Below, piece after piece: positions 43,786 through 51,887 of a stretch of DNA of 64,000 nt (position 1 is its first letter; the number at the start of each line of letters is the position of its first letter). Under the pieces are notes generated by a model. The model did no database searches. It had not been told where the DNA came from and was given only the letters and a program-made list of their open reading frames with translations. The position numbers were made by a program, and so were the translations under genes. The stretch spans positions 186,001 to 250,000 of the forward strand of contig NZ_AUAX01000017.1 of assembly GCF_000428945.1 (NCBI RefSeq). The letters run 5' to 3'. Source of the stretch: Hamadaea tsunoensis DSM 44101 (lineage in GTDB: Bacteria; Actinomycetota; Actinomycetes; Mycobacteriales; Micromonosporaceae).

Positions 43786-44736
43786 TCAGCGATCGGTCAG
43801 CACCGGGGGCAGGCGGAAGGCGTTCAGCACAGCCGGATCCTGGAACACGTAGGTGTGCGCGATCCGTCCCGACCGGACGGTGAAGACCTGGAAAGTGTGC
43901 AGCCGCAGCACTCCCTCGTCGTCGGCGCAGTACGCGGCCACCGCCGGTTCGGTGTTCGCGGAGTACCGGACCATGCGCCAGCGCGGGCCGCGCATCTCGA
44001 AGACCCGCGCGATGAACCGGCCGTAGTCGGCGGCGCCGCGGTACCACAGAGGCACCGGCGGCATCTCCAGCACCACGTCCGCGCTGACCAGCTCGACCAG
44101 CCGGGCCACGTCGGCCGCTTCGAACGCCTCGACGTAGCGGTCGACGGTACGGCGTACGGCGTCCTGCGGCTCGGGCATGTCGTCGGCGACCGGCCCGGCC
44201 GCGGACAGCTCGGCCCGGGCCCGCTGCAGAGCGCTGTTGACCGCCGCCGGCGAGGTGTCCAGCAGCCCGGCCGTCTCGTCGGCGCTGAACTCCAGCACGT
44301 CGCGCAGGATCAGGACCGCGCGCTGCCGGGCCGGCAGCAACTGCATCGCGGCGACCAGCGCCAGCCGCAACGTCCCCCGGTGCACGACCTGACGCGCCGG
44401 GTCGTCCAGCCGCGCGTCGGGGAACGGCTGCAACCAGGGCACCTCGAACGAAGCGACCAGCGGCGCCCGCGGGTCGTCGCTCGGCGCGCCGAGGCCGGAG
44501 GGCAGCGGGCGACGCGCCCGGCCCTCCAGGGCCGTCAGGCTGGCGTTGGTCGCGATCTTGTAGAGCCAGGTGCGGACGGACGCGGCGCGCTCGTCGTAGC
44601 GGTCCCAGGCCCGCCACGCCCGCAGGAACGTCTCCTGCACCACGTCCTCGGCCTCCGGCATCGAGCCGAGCATCCGGTAGCAGTGCACCAGCAGTTCCCG
44701 GCGGTGCGGCTCGGCCCGCGTCGCGAAGTCCGCCAC
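43786..44736 (-). CDS. ECF-type RNA polymerase sigma factor fused to an SnoaL-like domain
   Basis: 316 residues from GTG 44736, with GAGGAGAGAG upstream. Sigma region 2 is in HCYRMLGSMPEAEDVVQETFLRAWRAWDRY and YKIATNASLTALEGRARR; region 4 is LPARQRAVLILRDVLEFSADETAGLLDTSPAAVNSALQRAR. The C-terminal 110 residues (VDRYVEAFEAADVARLVELV, GRIAHTYVFQDPAVLNAF) form an SnoaL-like fold, as in SigJ/ECF41-type and sigma-70 TIGR02960-type proteins, where this extension modulates activity without a classical anti-sigma factor. The neighbouring SnoaL-like gene may share its signal. Confidence 0.9.
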   Translation of the reverse strand: MADFATRAEPHRRELLVHCYRMLGSMPEAEDVVQETFLRAWRAWDRYDERAASVRTWLYKIATNASLTALEGRARRPLPSGLGAPSDDPRAPLVASFEVPWLQPFPDARLDDPARQVVHRGTLRLALVAAMQLLPARQRAVLILRDVLEFSADETAGLLDTSPAAVNSALQRARAELSAAGPVADDMPEPQDAVRRTVDRYVEAFEAADVARLVELVSADVVLEMPPVPLWYRGAADYGRFIARVFEMRGPRWRMVRYSANTEPAVAAYCADDEGVLRLHTFQVFTVRSGRIAHTYVFQDPAVLNAFRLPPVLTDR

Positions 44737-44761
44737 CCGGCTCTCTCCTCCCCGCTCGGCG

Positions 44762-45193
44762 TCAGGACGTGCGGACCGGGGCGTTGGCGTACGCCGCGAT
44801 CTTCCAGGTGCCATCCTGCCGGACCAGGACCCAGGTCGCGTACACCGCCCGGCCGGCGGGGAGCTCGGTCTCACCCGGCTGCAGGATCCCGCCCTCACTG
44901 ACGACGATCGCGGTGTCGCCGTGCAGGCGTACCTGGCGGGGCACGTCGAATCCGCGCGTACCCCGCAGCCGGCCGGTGAACCCCGCCGCCATGAAGTCGC
45001 GTACCGCCTCGCGGCCGCTGTGCAGCAGGCCGGGCATGACCACCGTGGCGTCGGCGGTATACAGGGCGGCGAACGCATCGGCGTCGTGCTCGGCCCAGGT
45101 CTCGTAGACCTTCGCGAGCACCGAACGGACTGCGGCCTCGTCGGTCGCGGCGGTGCTCGTGCTGGTCATCGTGCTGGTCATCGTGCTGGTCAT
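44762..45193 (-). CDS. SnoaL-like (SgcJ/EcaC-type) small enzyme or binding protein
   Basis: 143 residues. The ATG at 45193 follows GGAAGGA. The protein begins MTSTMTSTMTSTS, encoded by a threefold tandem 12-mer. The body (DEAAVRSVLAKVYETWAEHDADAFAALYTADATVVMPG, ending TWKIAAYANAPV) is the cystatin-like SnoaL/SgcJ fold found in polyketide-tailoring, hydrolase and unknown-function proteins. It probably forms an operon with the sigma factor downstream, 25 nt away. Confidence 0.85.
   Translation of the reverse strand: MTSTMTSTMTSTSTAATDEAAVRSVLAKVYETWAEHDADAFAALYTADATVVMPGLLHSGREAVRDFMAAGFTGRLRGTRGFDVPRQVRLHGDTAIVVSEGGILQPGETELPAGRAVYATWVLVRQDGTWKIAAYANAPVRTS
45158..45193 (-). repeat. Threefold tandem 12-mer at the start of the SnoaL gene
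   Basis: Three consecutive copies of ATGACCAGCACG put three in-frame ATG codons 12 bp apart, giving MTST three times. Only the first is well placed behind GGAAGGA. Confidence 0.8.
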
Positions 45194-45317
45194 GGTGGTG
45201 TTCCTTCCGGTGTCTGTCGTCGAACGCCCGGGTATACCGGCGTCGCCCCCGGAATTCATCGGCGGCGGCGAAGAAATCTCCGGCCGCGTTTCGGGATCGC
45301 GGTCCCTGGGCAGAGAA

Positions 45318-46841
45318 ATGACCATGAGCACCGAGGACTGGCTGCTCGACGCGGACGAGCGGGGCAATCCGGTCGCCCTGGACCCGTCGTGGACCAGCGG
45401 CAACGACGTGCGGCCGCTGATCCACGGCCGCACCTACTTCGCCGAGCTGCTGGCCGGCATCCGGCGGCTGGCCGCGGGCGACTACGTGTTCTTCACCGAC
45501 TGGCGCGGCGACCCCGACGAGCGCCTCGACGGCCCGGACACCGAGATCGCCCAGGTACTGAGCGCCGCCGCCGAGCGCGGCGTCGTCGTCAAGGGCCTCA
45601 TCTGGCGTTCCCACCTGGACAAGCTCTACTTCAGCCGCGCCGAGAACCGTCACCTCGGCACCGACATCGAACGCGCCGGCGGCGAAGGCCTGCTCGACAT
45701 GCGCGTCCGCCCGGGCGGCTGCCACCATCAGAAACTCGTCGTGCTACGCCATCGGGACCGGCCCGACCTCGACGTCGCGTACGTCGGCGGGATCGATCTG
45801 TGCCACAGCCGCAACGACGACGCGACGCACGCCGGCGACCCGCAACCGGTCGCGATGTCCGGCGCGTACGGCCGCCGCCCGCCCTGGCACGACGCGCAGG
45901 CCGCCATCCGCGGGCCGGCCGTCGCCCAGGTCGACGAGGTCTTCCGGCAGCGCTGGACCGACCCCGCGCCGCTGACCCGCAACCCGGTCGCGCGCCTGCA
46001 CGACCTGTTCACCGGTGGCGACGACCAGCCCGGCCCGCTGCCGCCCCGGCCCGCGGTCCCGCGTACCCGCGGCACGCACACCGTGCAGCTGCTGCGTACC
46101 TACCCGCCGCGCGGCTACCCGTTCGCCCCGGACGGCGAGCGCAGCATCGCCCGCGGCTACCAGAAGGCGCTCCGCCAGGCCCGCGATCTGATCTACCTGG
46201 AAGACCAGTACCTCTGGTCCGACGAGGTCGCCGCCTCCTTCGCCGAGGCCCTGCGCGACCGGCCCGGCCTGCGGATGATCGCCGTCGTCCCGCCCCATCC
46301 CGACATGACCGGCGTCAGCGCCCTCGCCCAGAACGCCGGCCGGGCCCGGGCCCTCGCCCGGCTGCGCGCCGCCGGCGGCGACCGGTTCGCCGTCTACAGC
46401 CTGGAAAACCACGCGGGTACGCCGATCTACGTGCACGCCAAGGTCTGCGTCATCGACGACACGTGGGCCACGATCGGCTCGGACAACTTCAACCGTCGCT
46501 CGTGGACCCACGACTCGGAGCTCAGCTGCGCGGTCCTGGACGACGCCGGCGCGTACGCGAGGAATCTGCGCCTGGCCCTGGCGGCCGAACACCTGGACCG
46601 GGCGGCGGCCGACGACCACGACCTGATCGACGCGAAGAGCGCGTTCGAGGCGTTCCGGCGGGCCGCCGCGGCGCTGGACCGCTGGTACGCGGACGGCCGC
46701 CACGGTGATCGCCCGGCGGGCCGGCTGCGCGCCTACGTCCAACCGCCGGTACGCCGCCGCTGGCTGGCATCGCTGCTGTACCGGACGGTGACGGATCCGG
46801 ACGCCCGGCCGCGCGGGATGCGGCGCACCGACACCTACTGA
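45318..46841 (+). CDS. Phospholipase D family protein
   Basis: 507 residues from ATG 45318 (ATG 45324 also possible; the ribosome-binding site is weak). Two HKD-type motifs frame the bilobed PLD fold: the first, GGCHHQKLVVLRHRD near residue 135, has the His and Lys but no Asp at the canonical spacing; the second, VHAKVCVIDDTWATIGSDNFN near residue 375, is complete. YLEDQYLW precedes the second lobe. Members act on phosphodiester bonds of phospholipids or transfer phosphatidyl groups. There is no signal peptide. It is divergent from the SnoaL gene, and its 3' end overlaps the RDD gene by 7 bases. Confidence 0.9.
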   Translation: MTMSTEDWLLDADERGNPVALDPSWTSGNDVRPLIHGRTYFAELLAGIRRLAAGDYVFFTDWRGDPDERLDGPDTEIAQVLSAAAERGVVVKGLIWRSHLDKLYFSRAENRHLGTDIERAGGEGLLDMRVRPGGCHHQKLVVLRHRDRPDLDVAYVGGIDLCHSRNDDATHAGDPQPVAMSGAYGRRPPWHDAQAAIRGPAVAQVDEVFRQRWTDPAPLTRNPVARLHDLFTGGDDQPGPLPPRPAVPRTRGTHTVQLLRTYPPRGYPFAPDGERSIARGYQKALRQARDLIYLEDQYLWSDEVAASFAEALRDRPGLRMIAVVPPHPDMTGVSALAQNAGRARALARLRAAGGDRFAVYSLENHAGTPIYVHAKVCVIDDTWATIGSDNFNRRSWTHDSELSCAVLDDAGAYARNLRLALAAEHLDRAAADDHDLIDAKSAFEAFRRAAAALDRWYADGRHGDRPAGRLRAYVQPPVRRRWLASLLYRTVTDPDARPRGMRRTDTY

Positions 46842-47332
46842 GCGCGGCCGACGGCCAGCCCGGTGACGGCGTCGTAGGGCATCCGGCCGGGCAGCAGGCA
46901 GGCCGCGTACGCGAGCGCCACCAGCCAGGCCGCCACGATGAACACGGTCCCGAGCGTGTCGTCGCCGGACTTTTCGCCGGACTTGAGGAACAGGAAGACG
47001 CCGGTGTGCGCCAGCTCCCACGGCAGCGCCACCTTGAGCAGGTTGCGCACCAGCGCCCGGCCGAATCCCGGAGCGCCGTCGCCGTCCACTCCGGACACCC
47101 GCAGGCGCAGTACGCGCTTGCCCGGCGAAGCGCCCCGGGCCTCCCACGCGGCCAGCCAGAGCGTCACCGGCGCGACCAGGATCGCGAACGACACCGCGTT
47201 CCAGGCCAGGCCGGACAGGTCCAGCGAACGTCCGAACAGGACGCCGACGGGGATCAGCGCCGCGGCGTACACGCTGATGAGGAGCCAGTCGACGAGCCAG
47301 GCGGCGAGGCGCCGAGGGGCGGAAGCCTTCAC
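46835..47332 (-). CDS. RDD-family membrane protein
   Basis: 165 residues from GTG. It opens with APRRLAAWLVDWLLI, the RDD-family signature (here Arg and Asp in the first helix), and has GASPGKRVLRLRV in the cytoplasmic loop and three to four membrane helices. Family members are of uncertain transport role; some are Na+/H+ antiporters. Convergent overlap with the phospholipase gene. Confidence 0.88.
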   Translation of the reverse strand: MKASAPRRLAAWLVDWLLISVYAAALIPVGVLFGRSLDLSGLAWNAVSFAILVAPVTLWLAAWEARGASPGKRVLRLRVSGVDGDGAPGFGRALVRNLLKVALPWELAHTGVFLFLKSGEKSGDDTLGTVFIVAAWLVALAYAACLLPGRMPYDAVTGLAVGRAQ

Positions 47333-47364
47333 CCGCCGACCTTATCCGGTCAGCGCCACCGCGG

Positions 47365-47811
47365 TCAGAGCACGGTCTTCGCGGCCCGCACCCGGGCCTT
47401 GGCCACCGCGGGCATGTGCGACTGGAACAGCCACGAGTCGCCGGCGCAGCCGCGGCACCGCCGGACCGTGCCGAGCGTCCGCCCCGCGCCGTCGTTGCCG
47501 AACAACGTCGCATGATGGGCTTCCTGCAGCGGCCGCCCGCACCGCCCGCAGTTCTCCAGCACCACCCGGATCGCCGTGTACGCGTACACCGCGACGACGT
47601 AGCGGACCACGGAATACCGGGAAGGTGCGACGCGCAGGTCGGGTTTGCGGGGTGCCCCGCCGAACGGGCCCAGCTCGGCGTGGCTGACCGCGTCGCCGAG
47701 GGTGAGGACGCGGCTGAACCGCCGGTGCAAGCCCGCCATCGACTGTGACCGATGGTGGGCCAGCCACTCGTCGTCGGCCTCGATACGCCAGGAGTCGTCC
47801 TGTGCGGGCAC
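47365..47811 (-). CDS. Small protein with a four-cysteine zinc-ribbon-like motif
   Basis: 148 residues from GTG 47811 (VPAQDDSWRIEADDEWLAHH); longer starts exist but run into the divergent promoter. The central part is hydrophobic (VVRYVVAVYAYTAIRVVL). It is followed by CGRCGRPLQEAHHATLFGN, with CxxC, and RRCRGCAGDSW, with a second CxxC, a spacing typical of zinc ribbons. No family recognised. Divergent from the membrane protein at 47910. Confidence 0.65.
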   Translation of the reverse strand: MPAQDDSWRIEADDEWLAHHRSQSMAGLHRRFSRVLTLGDAVSHAELGPFGGAPRKPDLRVAPSRYSVVRYVVAVYAYTAIRVVLENCGRCGRPLQEAHHATLFGNDGAGRTLGTVRRCRGCAGDSWLFQSHMPAVAKARVRAAKTVL

Positions 47812-47878
47812 GGTTCGAGTCTGCCACGCGTATCGACGGTTCGCATGCCATGTTCTGGATCGCGTTCCGCCGCGCTTG

Positions 47879-47884
47879 TAGCAT
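47879..47884 (+). promoter_or_regulatory. Candidate -10 (TAGCAT) for the 47910 gene
   Basis: TAGCAT lies 25 nt before the GTG at 47910, with AAGGGGG between them. Confidence 0.4.
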
Positions 47885-47909
47885 CGGGCCAACCGCGAAG
47901 GGGGCCATC

Positions 47910-48443
47910 GTGACCGGCACAGCGTCGCCCATCGAGACCGCCCAGCAGGTGATCACGACCGTGGCCGTGGTCGTCGGCGGCGGGTGGGCCTACCTGAAGT
48001 TCATCCGCGGCCGGGTGTACGCCCCGCGGATCGAGCTGTCCCTCTCGGCGACACTGCACCGCACCGACGAGACGCAGCTGCTGCTGTGCCATGTGGTCGC
48101 CGAGAACCGGGGCCTGACCCGGATCCGGCTGCAGCCGCAGCGCCAGCTCGTCTATCTTTACGTGACGCGGATGTCCGGTGTGGACGCCGTCGTGCAGCCG
48201 TGGCTGGAGAAGACCGCCGTCACGCTCGTCTTCGCGGACCACAGCTCGATCGAGGCCCAGGAGCGGGTCGCGGAGGACGTCCGGTTCCACCTGCCGCTGC
48301 CGGCCGGGCCGGGCGACGCGTACCGGGTGGAGGCCCAGTTGTGGGCGGCGAAGGGCCGGCTGCGGCGCCGGGGCCGGCGCTGGCTGACGTCCGCTACCGT
48401 CCTGGGAGAGGGCTGGCGGGCGGCACTGGCGCAGCCAGACTGA
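47910..48443 (+). CDS. Single-pass membrane protein, unknown function
   Basis: 177 residues from GTG 47910 with AAGGGGG 6 nt upstream. One N-terminal membrane segment (about 12-32, VITTVAVVVGGGWAYLKFI) is followed by a beta-rich cytoplasmic domain (RIELSLSATLHRTDETQLLLCHVVAENRG and RFHLPLPAGPGDAYRVEAQLWAAKGR). I do not recognise the family. A small hydrophilic gene follows 14 nt after the stop. Confidence 0.7.
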   Translation: MTGTASPIETAQQVITTVAVVVGGGWAYLKFIRGRVYAPRIELSLSATLHRTDETQLLLCHVVAENRGLTRIRLQPQRQLVYLYVTRMSGVDAVVQPWLEKTAVTLVFADHSSIEAQERVAEDVRFHLPLPAGPGDAYRVEAQLWAAKGRLRRRGRRWLTSATVLGEGWRAALAQPD

Positions 48444-48457
48444 ACGGGAGGCGAGTC

Positions 48458-48622
48458 GTGGACAAATACCAGGGTCACTGGGACGGGGCCGCCGACGAGC
48501 AGGCCGGCGACGACCTGCGCCGGCTGCGGCTGACGACCGAGAAGCCCCGGGCCGCCGGCGACCGGGCCCCGGACGCACCCCGCGACGAGGAGCCCCCGCG
48601 CGACGGTAAGCCGCCCGCCTAG
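48458..48622 (+). CDS. 54-residue hydrophilic protein
   Basis: GTG 48458 has GGGAGG well placed upstream. The product starts VDKYQGHWDGAADEQAGDD and ends in an acidic, proline-rich tail (PRDEEPPRDGKPPA), so it is probably disordered. It sits right behind the 47910 gene, likely in the same transcript, and its last 4 bases overlap the convergent CHAT gene. Function unknown. Confidence 0.6.
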   Translation: MDKYQGHWDGAADEQAGDDLRRLRLTTEKPRAAGDRAPDAPRDEEPPRDGKPPA

Positions 48623-51600
48623 GCCTTCTCCGCCAGCTCCGCCACGAGGTCCCGCGCCCGCTCCAGCAGCTCGTCGGGCACCTCGTCGAGAGTCAGCAGA
48701 TCGGCGTACGCCGCCCGCGCGTACAGGAGTGCTTCGGCATACCGTTCGCCCCGGTGCACGAGGTGGTTGGCGAAGTCGCCCCGGCTCTGCGCCCCCCGCA
48801 GCAGGTCGCCCGCCTGATCGTGGCCGGCGATCGCCATCCGGTAGTGCGCGTCCGCGTCCGCCCAGAGCGCGAACTTGCCCGCGATGCCGGCCAGCTGATG
48901 GTGCAGGCTCGCCACCGAGGCCGGGTCGGCGTCCGGCTGGCGGCGCAGGGCGGCGGTGTAGTACGCGTACGCGGACCGCAGGAACGGCAACTGCTCGGCC
49001 GTGATGGGCACCTCGAAGCGTCCGACGTGCCCGGCGTCGGCCAGCTGCCGGCCGAGCCGCCGGGCGTCGGCGTCCGCGAGGCTGTCGAACTGGCGCAGCC
49101 GCAGGGCGCCGAATGCGTCCAGGATCCTGACGTAGTGCCGAGTGTCGGACTCGGGTACCAGCGCGAACGCCTCGTCGAGGCAGAGCTCGGCGCGTTCGAA
49201 GTCGCCGTCGTGCCGGTAGGCGTGGCTCAGGTCGACCAGCGCGGAGATCTCCAGCGCCGTGTCCCCGACGCGGTGGGCGAGGTCGAGGCCCTGCCGCAGA
49301 TCGTCGATCGCGCTGCTCCGCAGGAGGCGGACGGCCTGCGACCGGAGCCCCACCGTCCGCAGGCCCCGATCGGTGCCGTCCAGGCTTTCGGCGAAGGCCC
49401 GCAGCGCCGAGGCGACCGCCTCGTACGCGACGGGGTCGGCGCGGTGCCGGGCGAGGGCGCCGGCGTAGTCCAGCAGCAGCCCGTGCAGCGACGCATCCGC
49501 GAGCGCGACGTCCGCCCGCGGCACCAGCGAACGGGGATCGAGCAGCCCCGGGGCGAGCCGCGCCGCGAGGGCGTACCACTCGTCGTCGCGGTGCCGCCGT
49601 TCGTAGAGCATCCGCAACGCCTGCAGCGGGCCGAACACGTCGTCGGCCCGGTCGGCGGCCAGCGCCAGTTCGAAGCTGTGCAGCAGTTCGGGCTCCTCCA
49701 GCGCGATGATGTCCAGGACGGCCGGATTGCCGAAACTGTACGACCAGAACAGGCCGTGCCCGAAGTCGCGGAAGCACCGGCCGAACGCTTGCTCGATGTC
49801 CTCGGGGGCCTGGCCGGTGTCGCCGGCGAGCCGGTACAGGGCGGCGCGCAGGTAGGGGTGCAGCGCGTAGTGCTCGGCGTCCAGCCGCGTCAGCCAGCCG
49901 AGATCGGCCACCTCGTCGAGGACGGCCGCCACCGCCGCGTACGCGACGCGGGGCAACCCCATGAACTCCCGCATCCGCGTCAGGTGGTACGCGGAGACGA
50001 CGGCCCGGAACGGCAGCACGAGGCACATCGTGGAACGCTGCTCCGGGGACAGGCCGGCCAGGTGGGCCGAGGCGGCGGCCGACCGGGCGGCGACGGCTTC
50101 GGGCGGGCGGTCGCCGATCGGGGGCAGGACCGGCCGGCTCTCGACGGCCCAGCGGATGACCTCCGGGTAGCCGCCGCAGAAGTCCCGGTACGCGGCTGTC
50201 CACACGTCGGCGGACCCGGCCAGCTCATCGCCCTCCGCGCTCGACAATGGACGGACCTGGATCCGGCGGACGGTCCCGGGCAGCCAGGACGCCCGCTCGC
50301 GCCCGGTCAGCAGGAGCTTGACCGGCCCGTCGGCCAGGCCGGCGACGATCCCGGCGAGCACCTGGCGATCGGCGTCGGGCCAGGAGGCCGTGCTTTCCAG
50401 CGATTCCCACACCCAGATCGCCGGTTCGCGGAGCGCCGCGCGGGACGCGATCCCGGCGAGGAGCGCCGCCCGGTCCCCGTCGAGCCGCCACACGACGGCC
50501 GGCCCGTCGACGCCGCGGCTCGTGCGGTACCAGGCGGCGAAGTCGGCGGCGAGCGCGGACTTGCCGACGCCCGCGGCGCCCCAGAGCAGGACGGCCGGGC
50601 CGGTGTCGAACGTCCGGTCGATGGTGATCGTGAGGTCGTCACGCCCGACGAACCCCGTCGCGGCGGTCGGCGCGGGGACGAGCGCGGCCGCGGACGGCTC
50701 GACGGAGACGGTCGCGCTCTGCAGGATCACGGGCACCAGCCACTCGCCGTGAACGGTGTCCGAGGCCAGCCCGGCCCGGGCGGCCAGCACCGCGTCCGGC
50801 AGGGACCGCCCTTGGAAGAGCAGGTCGTACAACCGGGCGACGAAGGCCGTGGCGGTGGAGACGTAGATGTCGTAGCGCATCGCGACGACCGCGGTCAGCC
50901 CGGCGTCCACGCATCTGCGGGCCAGGGAGGCGTACACCGTTCCGGCGGGCGAGGAGTCCGACCGTCCGGAGCGGCACGCGTTGAGGACCAGCGCGCGTAC
51001 GCCGTTCGCCGCCAGCTCCTCGCCGAGGCGCGTACCGCTGACCAGCCGTTGATTGCCGTGCCGGTCGGGATCCTCGAAGACCGCGTACCCTTCGGGCTCG
51101 CCCTCGACCGGTCCGAAGAGACCGTGCCCGTCGAAATGGACGAGCTGGTACGCCTCGCCCGCCGCCGCGGCCCGCCGCAGGCGTTCGGTGAGCGCCTCGA
51201 AGGTCGGCGGCCGCAGGACGTCGATGTGCGGGCCGTGTTCGGCGGCGTGGCGGACCAGCCGGCCGGCGATCGACCTGAACGGCACGTCCAGGTCGGCCTG
51301 GGGGCGGGCGACCACGAGCAGGACCCGTAGCGGACCCGAGAGTGTGACCGGTTCAGCCGCCGAAGGCCGGCGGACGACCTGGGTGAAGGAGCGTGCGACC
51401 AGGGCAGGCCGGACGCCGGTGCCGGGCTCGCGCAGCATCTCGAACGGGACGGGCACGTCGCCGGCGAGGTCGGCGTCGATCTCCCAGTCGAGGTCGGCGA
51501 GGCCGCCGCGCGCGGTCGCCCAGAGCGCCCGGCCCTCGGGCGTGGTGGTGAACAACGCCTCGAACAGCGCGCCGCCGAGCCGTTCGATCAGCGCGGCAGC

Positions 51601-51801
51601 CGCAGCGGCAACGGCGGGAGCGGGATCCGCGGGGAACAACCGGAAGTCCTCCAGGAACCAGCGGATGCTCTCCTGCTCCCAGGTGGACACCGCCAGGCTC
51701 GGCAGGCGGACGGTCGCGGTCGTCGGGCCGCTGTCGCCGTCCAACCGCAACGTGAGGGTCGGGCCGACGCCCTCGTCGTGCGAACGCTCGATCCGCAGCA
51801 T
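48619..51801 (-). CDS. CHAT-domain protease fused to a STAND-type NTPase and TPR region
   Basis: 1,060 residues from ATG 51801; a longer start at 51894 would overlap the divergent promoter. Residues about 130-375 are a CHAT (caspase/separase-like) cysteine protease: catalytic His226 in HFDGHGLFG and Cys276 in VLNACRSGRSD. Then comes an NTPase with P-loop WGAAGVGKSALA (about 405-415), a WRLDGD strand and an LLLTGRERASWLPG sensor-like segment. The C-terminal half (about 640-1,050) is alpha-helical with TPR-like repeats. The three-part layout (protease effector, switch ATPase, sensor repeats) is that of apoptosis-like and immune-type proteins in bacteria. No signal peptide. It is divergent, 86 bp apart, from a TPR protein. 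Confidence 0.9.
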   Translation of the reverse strand: MLRIERSHDEGVGPTLTLRLDGDSGPTTATVRLPSLAVSTWEQESIRWFLEDFRLFPADPAPAVAAAAAALIERLGGALFEALFTTTPEGRALWATARGGLADLDWEIDADLAGDVPVPFEMLREPGTGVRPALVARSFTQVVRRPSAAEPVTLSGPLRVLLVVARPQADLDVPFRSIAGRLVRHAAEHGPHIDVLRPPTFEALTERLRRAAAAGEAYQLVHFDGHGLFGPVEGEPEGYAVFEDPDRHGNQRLVSGTRLGEELAANGVRALVLNACRSGRSDSSPAGTVYASLARRCVDAGLTAVVAMRYDIYVSTATAFVARLYDLLFQGRSLPDAVLAARAGLASDTVHGEWLVPVILQSATVSVEPSAAALVPAPTAATGFVGRDDLTITIDRTFDTGPAVLLWGAAGVGKSALAADFAAWYRTSRGVDGPAVVWRLDGDRAALLAGIASRAALREPAIWVWESLESTASWPDADRQVLAGIVAGLADGPVKLLLTGRERASWLPGTVRRIQVRPLSSAEGDELAGSADVWTAAYRDFCGGYPEVIRWAVESRPVLPPIGDRPPEAVAARSAAASAHLAGLSPEQRSTMCLVLPFRAVVSAYHLTRMREFMGLPRVAYAAVAAVLDEVADLGWLTRLDAEHYALHPYLRAALYRLAGDTGQAPEDIEQAFGRCFRDFGHGLFWSYSFGNPAVLDIIALEEPELLHSFELALAADRADDVFGPLQALRMLYERRHRDDEWYALAARLAPGLLDPRSLVPRADVALADASLHGLLLDYAGALARHRADPVAYEAVASALRAFAESLDGTDRGLRTVGLRSQAVRLLRSSAIDDLRQGLDLAHRVGDTALEISALVDLSHAYRHDGDFERAELCLDEAFALVPESDTRHYVRILDAFGALRLRQFDSLADADARRLGRQLADAGHVGRFEVPITAEQLPFLRSAYAYYTAALRRQPDADPASVASLHHQLAGIAGKFALWADADAHYRMAIAGHDQAGDLLRGAQSRGDFANHLVHRGERYAEALLYARAAYADLLTLDEVPDELLERARDLVAELAEKA

Positions 51802-51820
51802 GTCGTGATTCGAGCACAAT

Positions 51821-51851
51821 ATCGACGGCGCTGGAAGCGGACGGCTAGCGT
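51821..51851. promoter_or_regulatory. Divergent promoter region between the CHAT and TPR genes
   Basis: On the plus strand TAGCGT at 51846-51851 is a likely -10 for the TPR gene, which has GGGGAGG before its ATG. On the minus strand a TATTGT at about 51818-51823 could serve the CHAT gene. The two transcripts would start within about 40 bp of each other. Confidence 0.4.
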
Positions 51852-51887
51852 CTGGCGCAGAGCCGACACTGTGCGCGGGGAGGTCCC

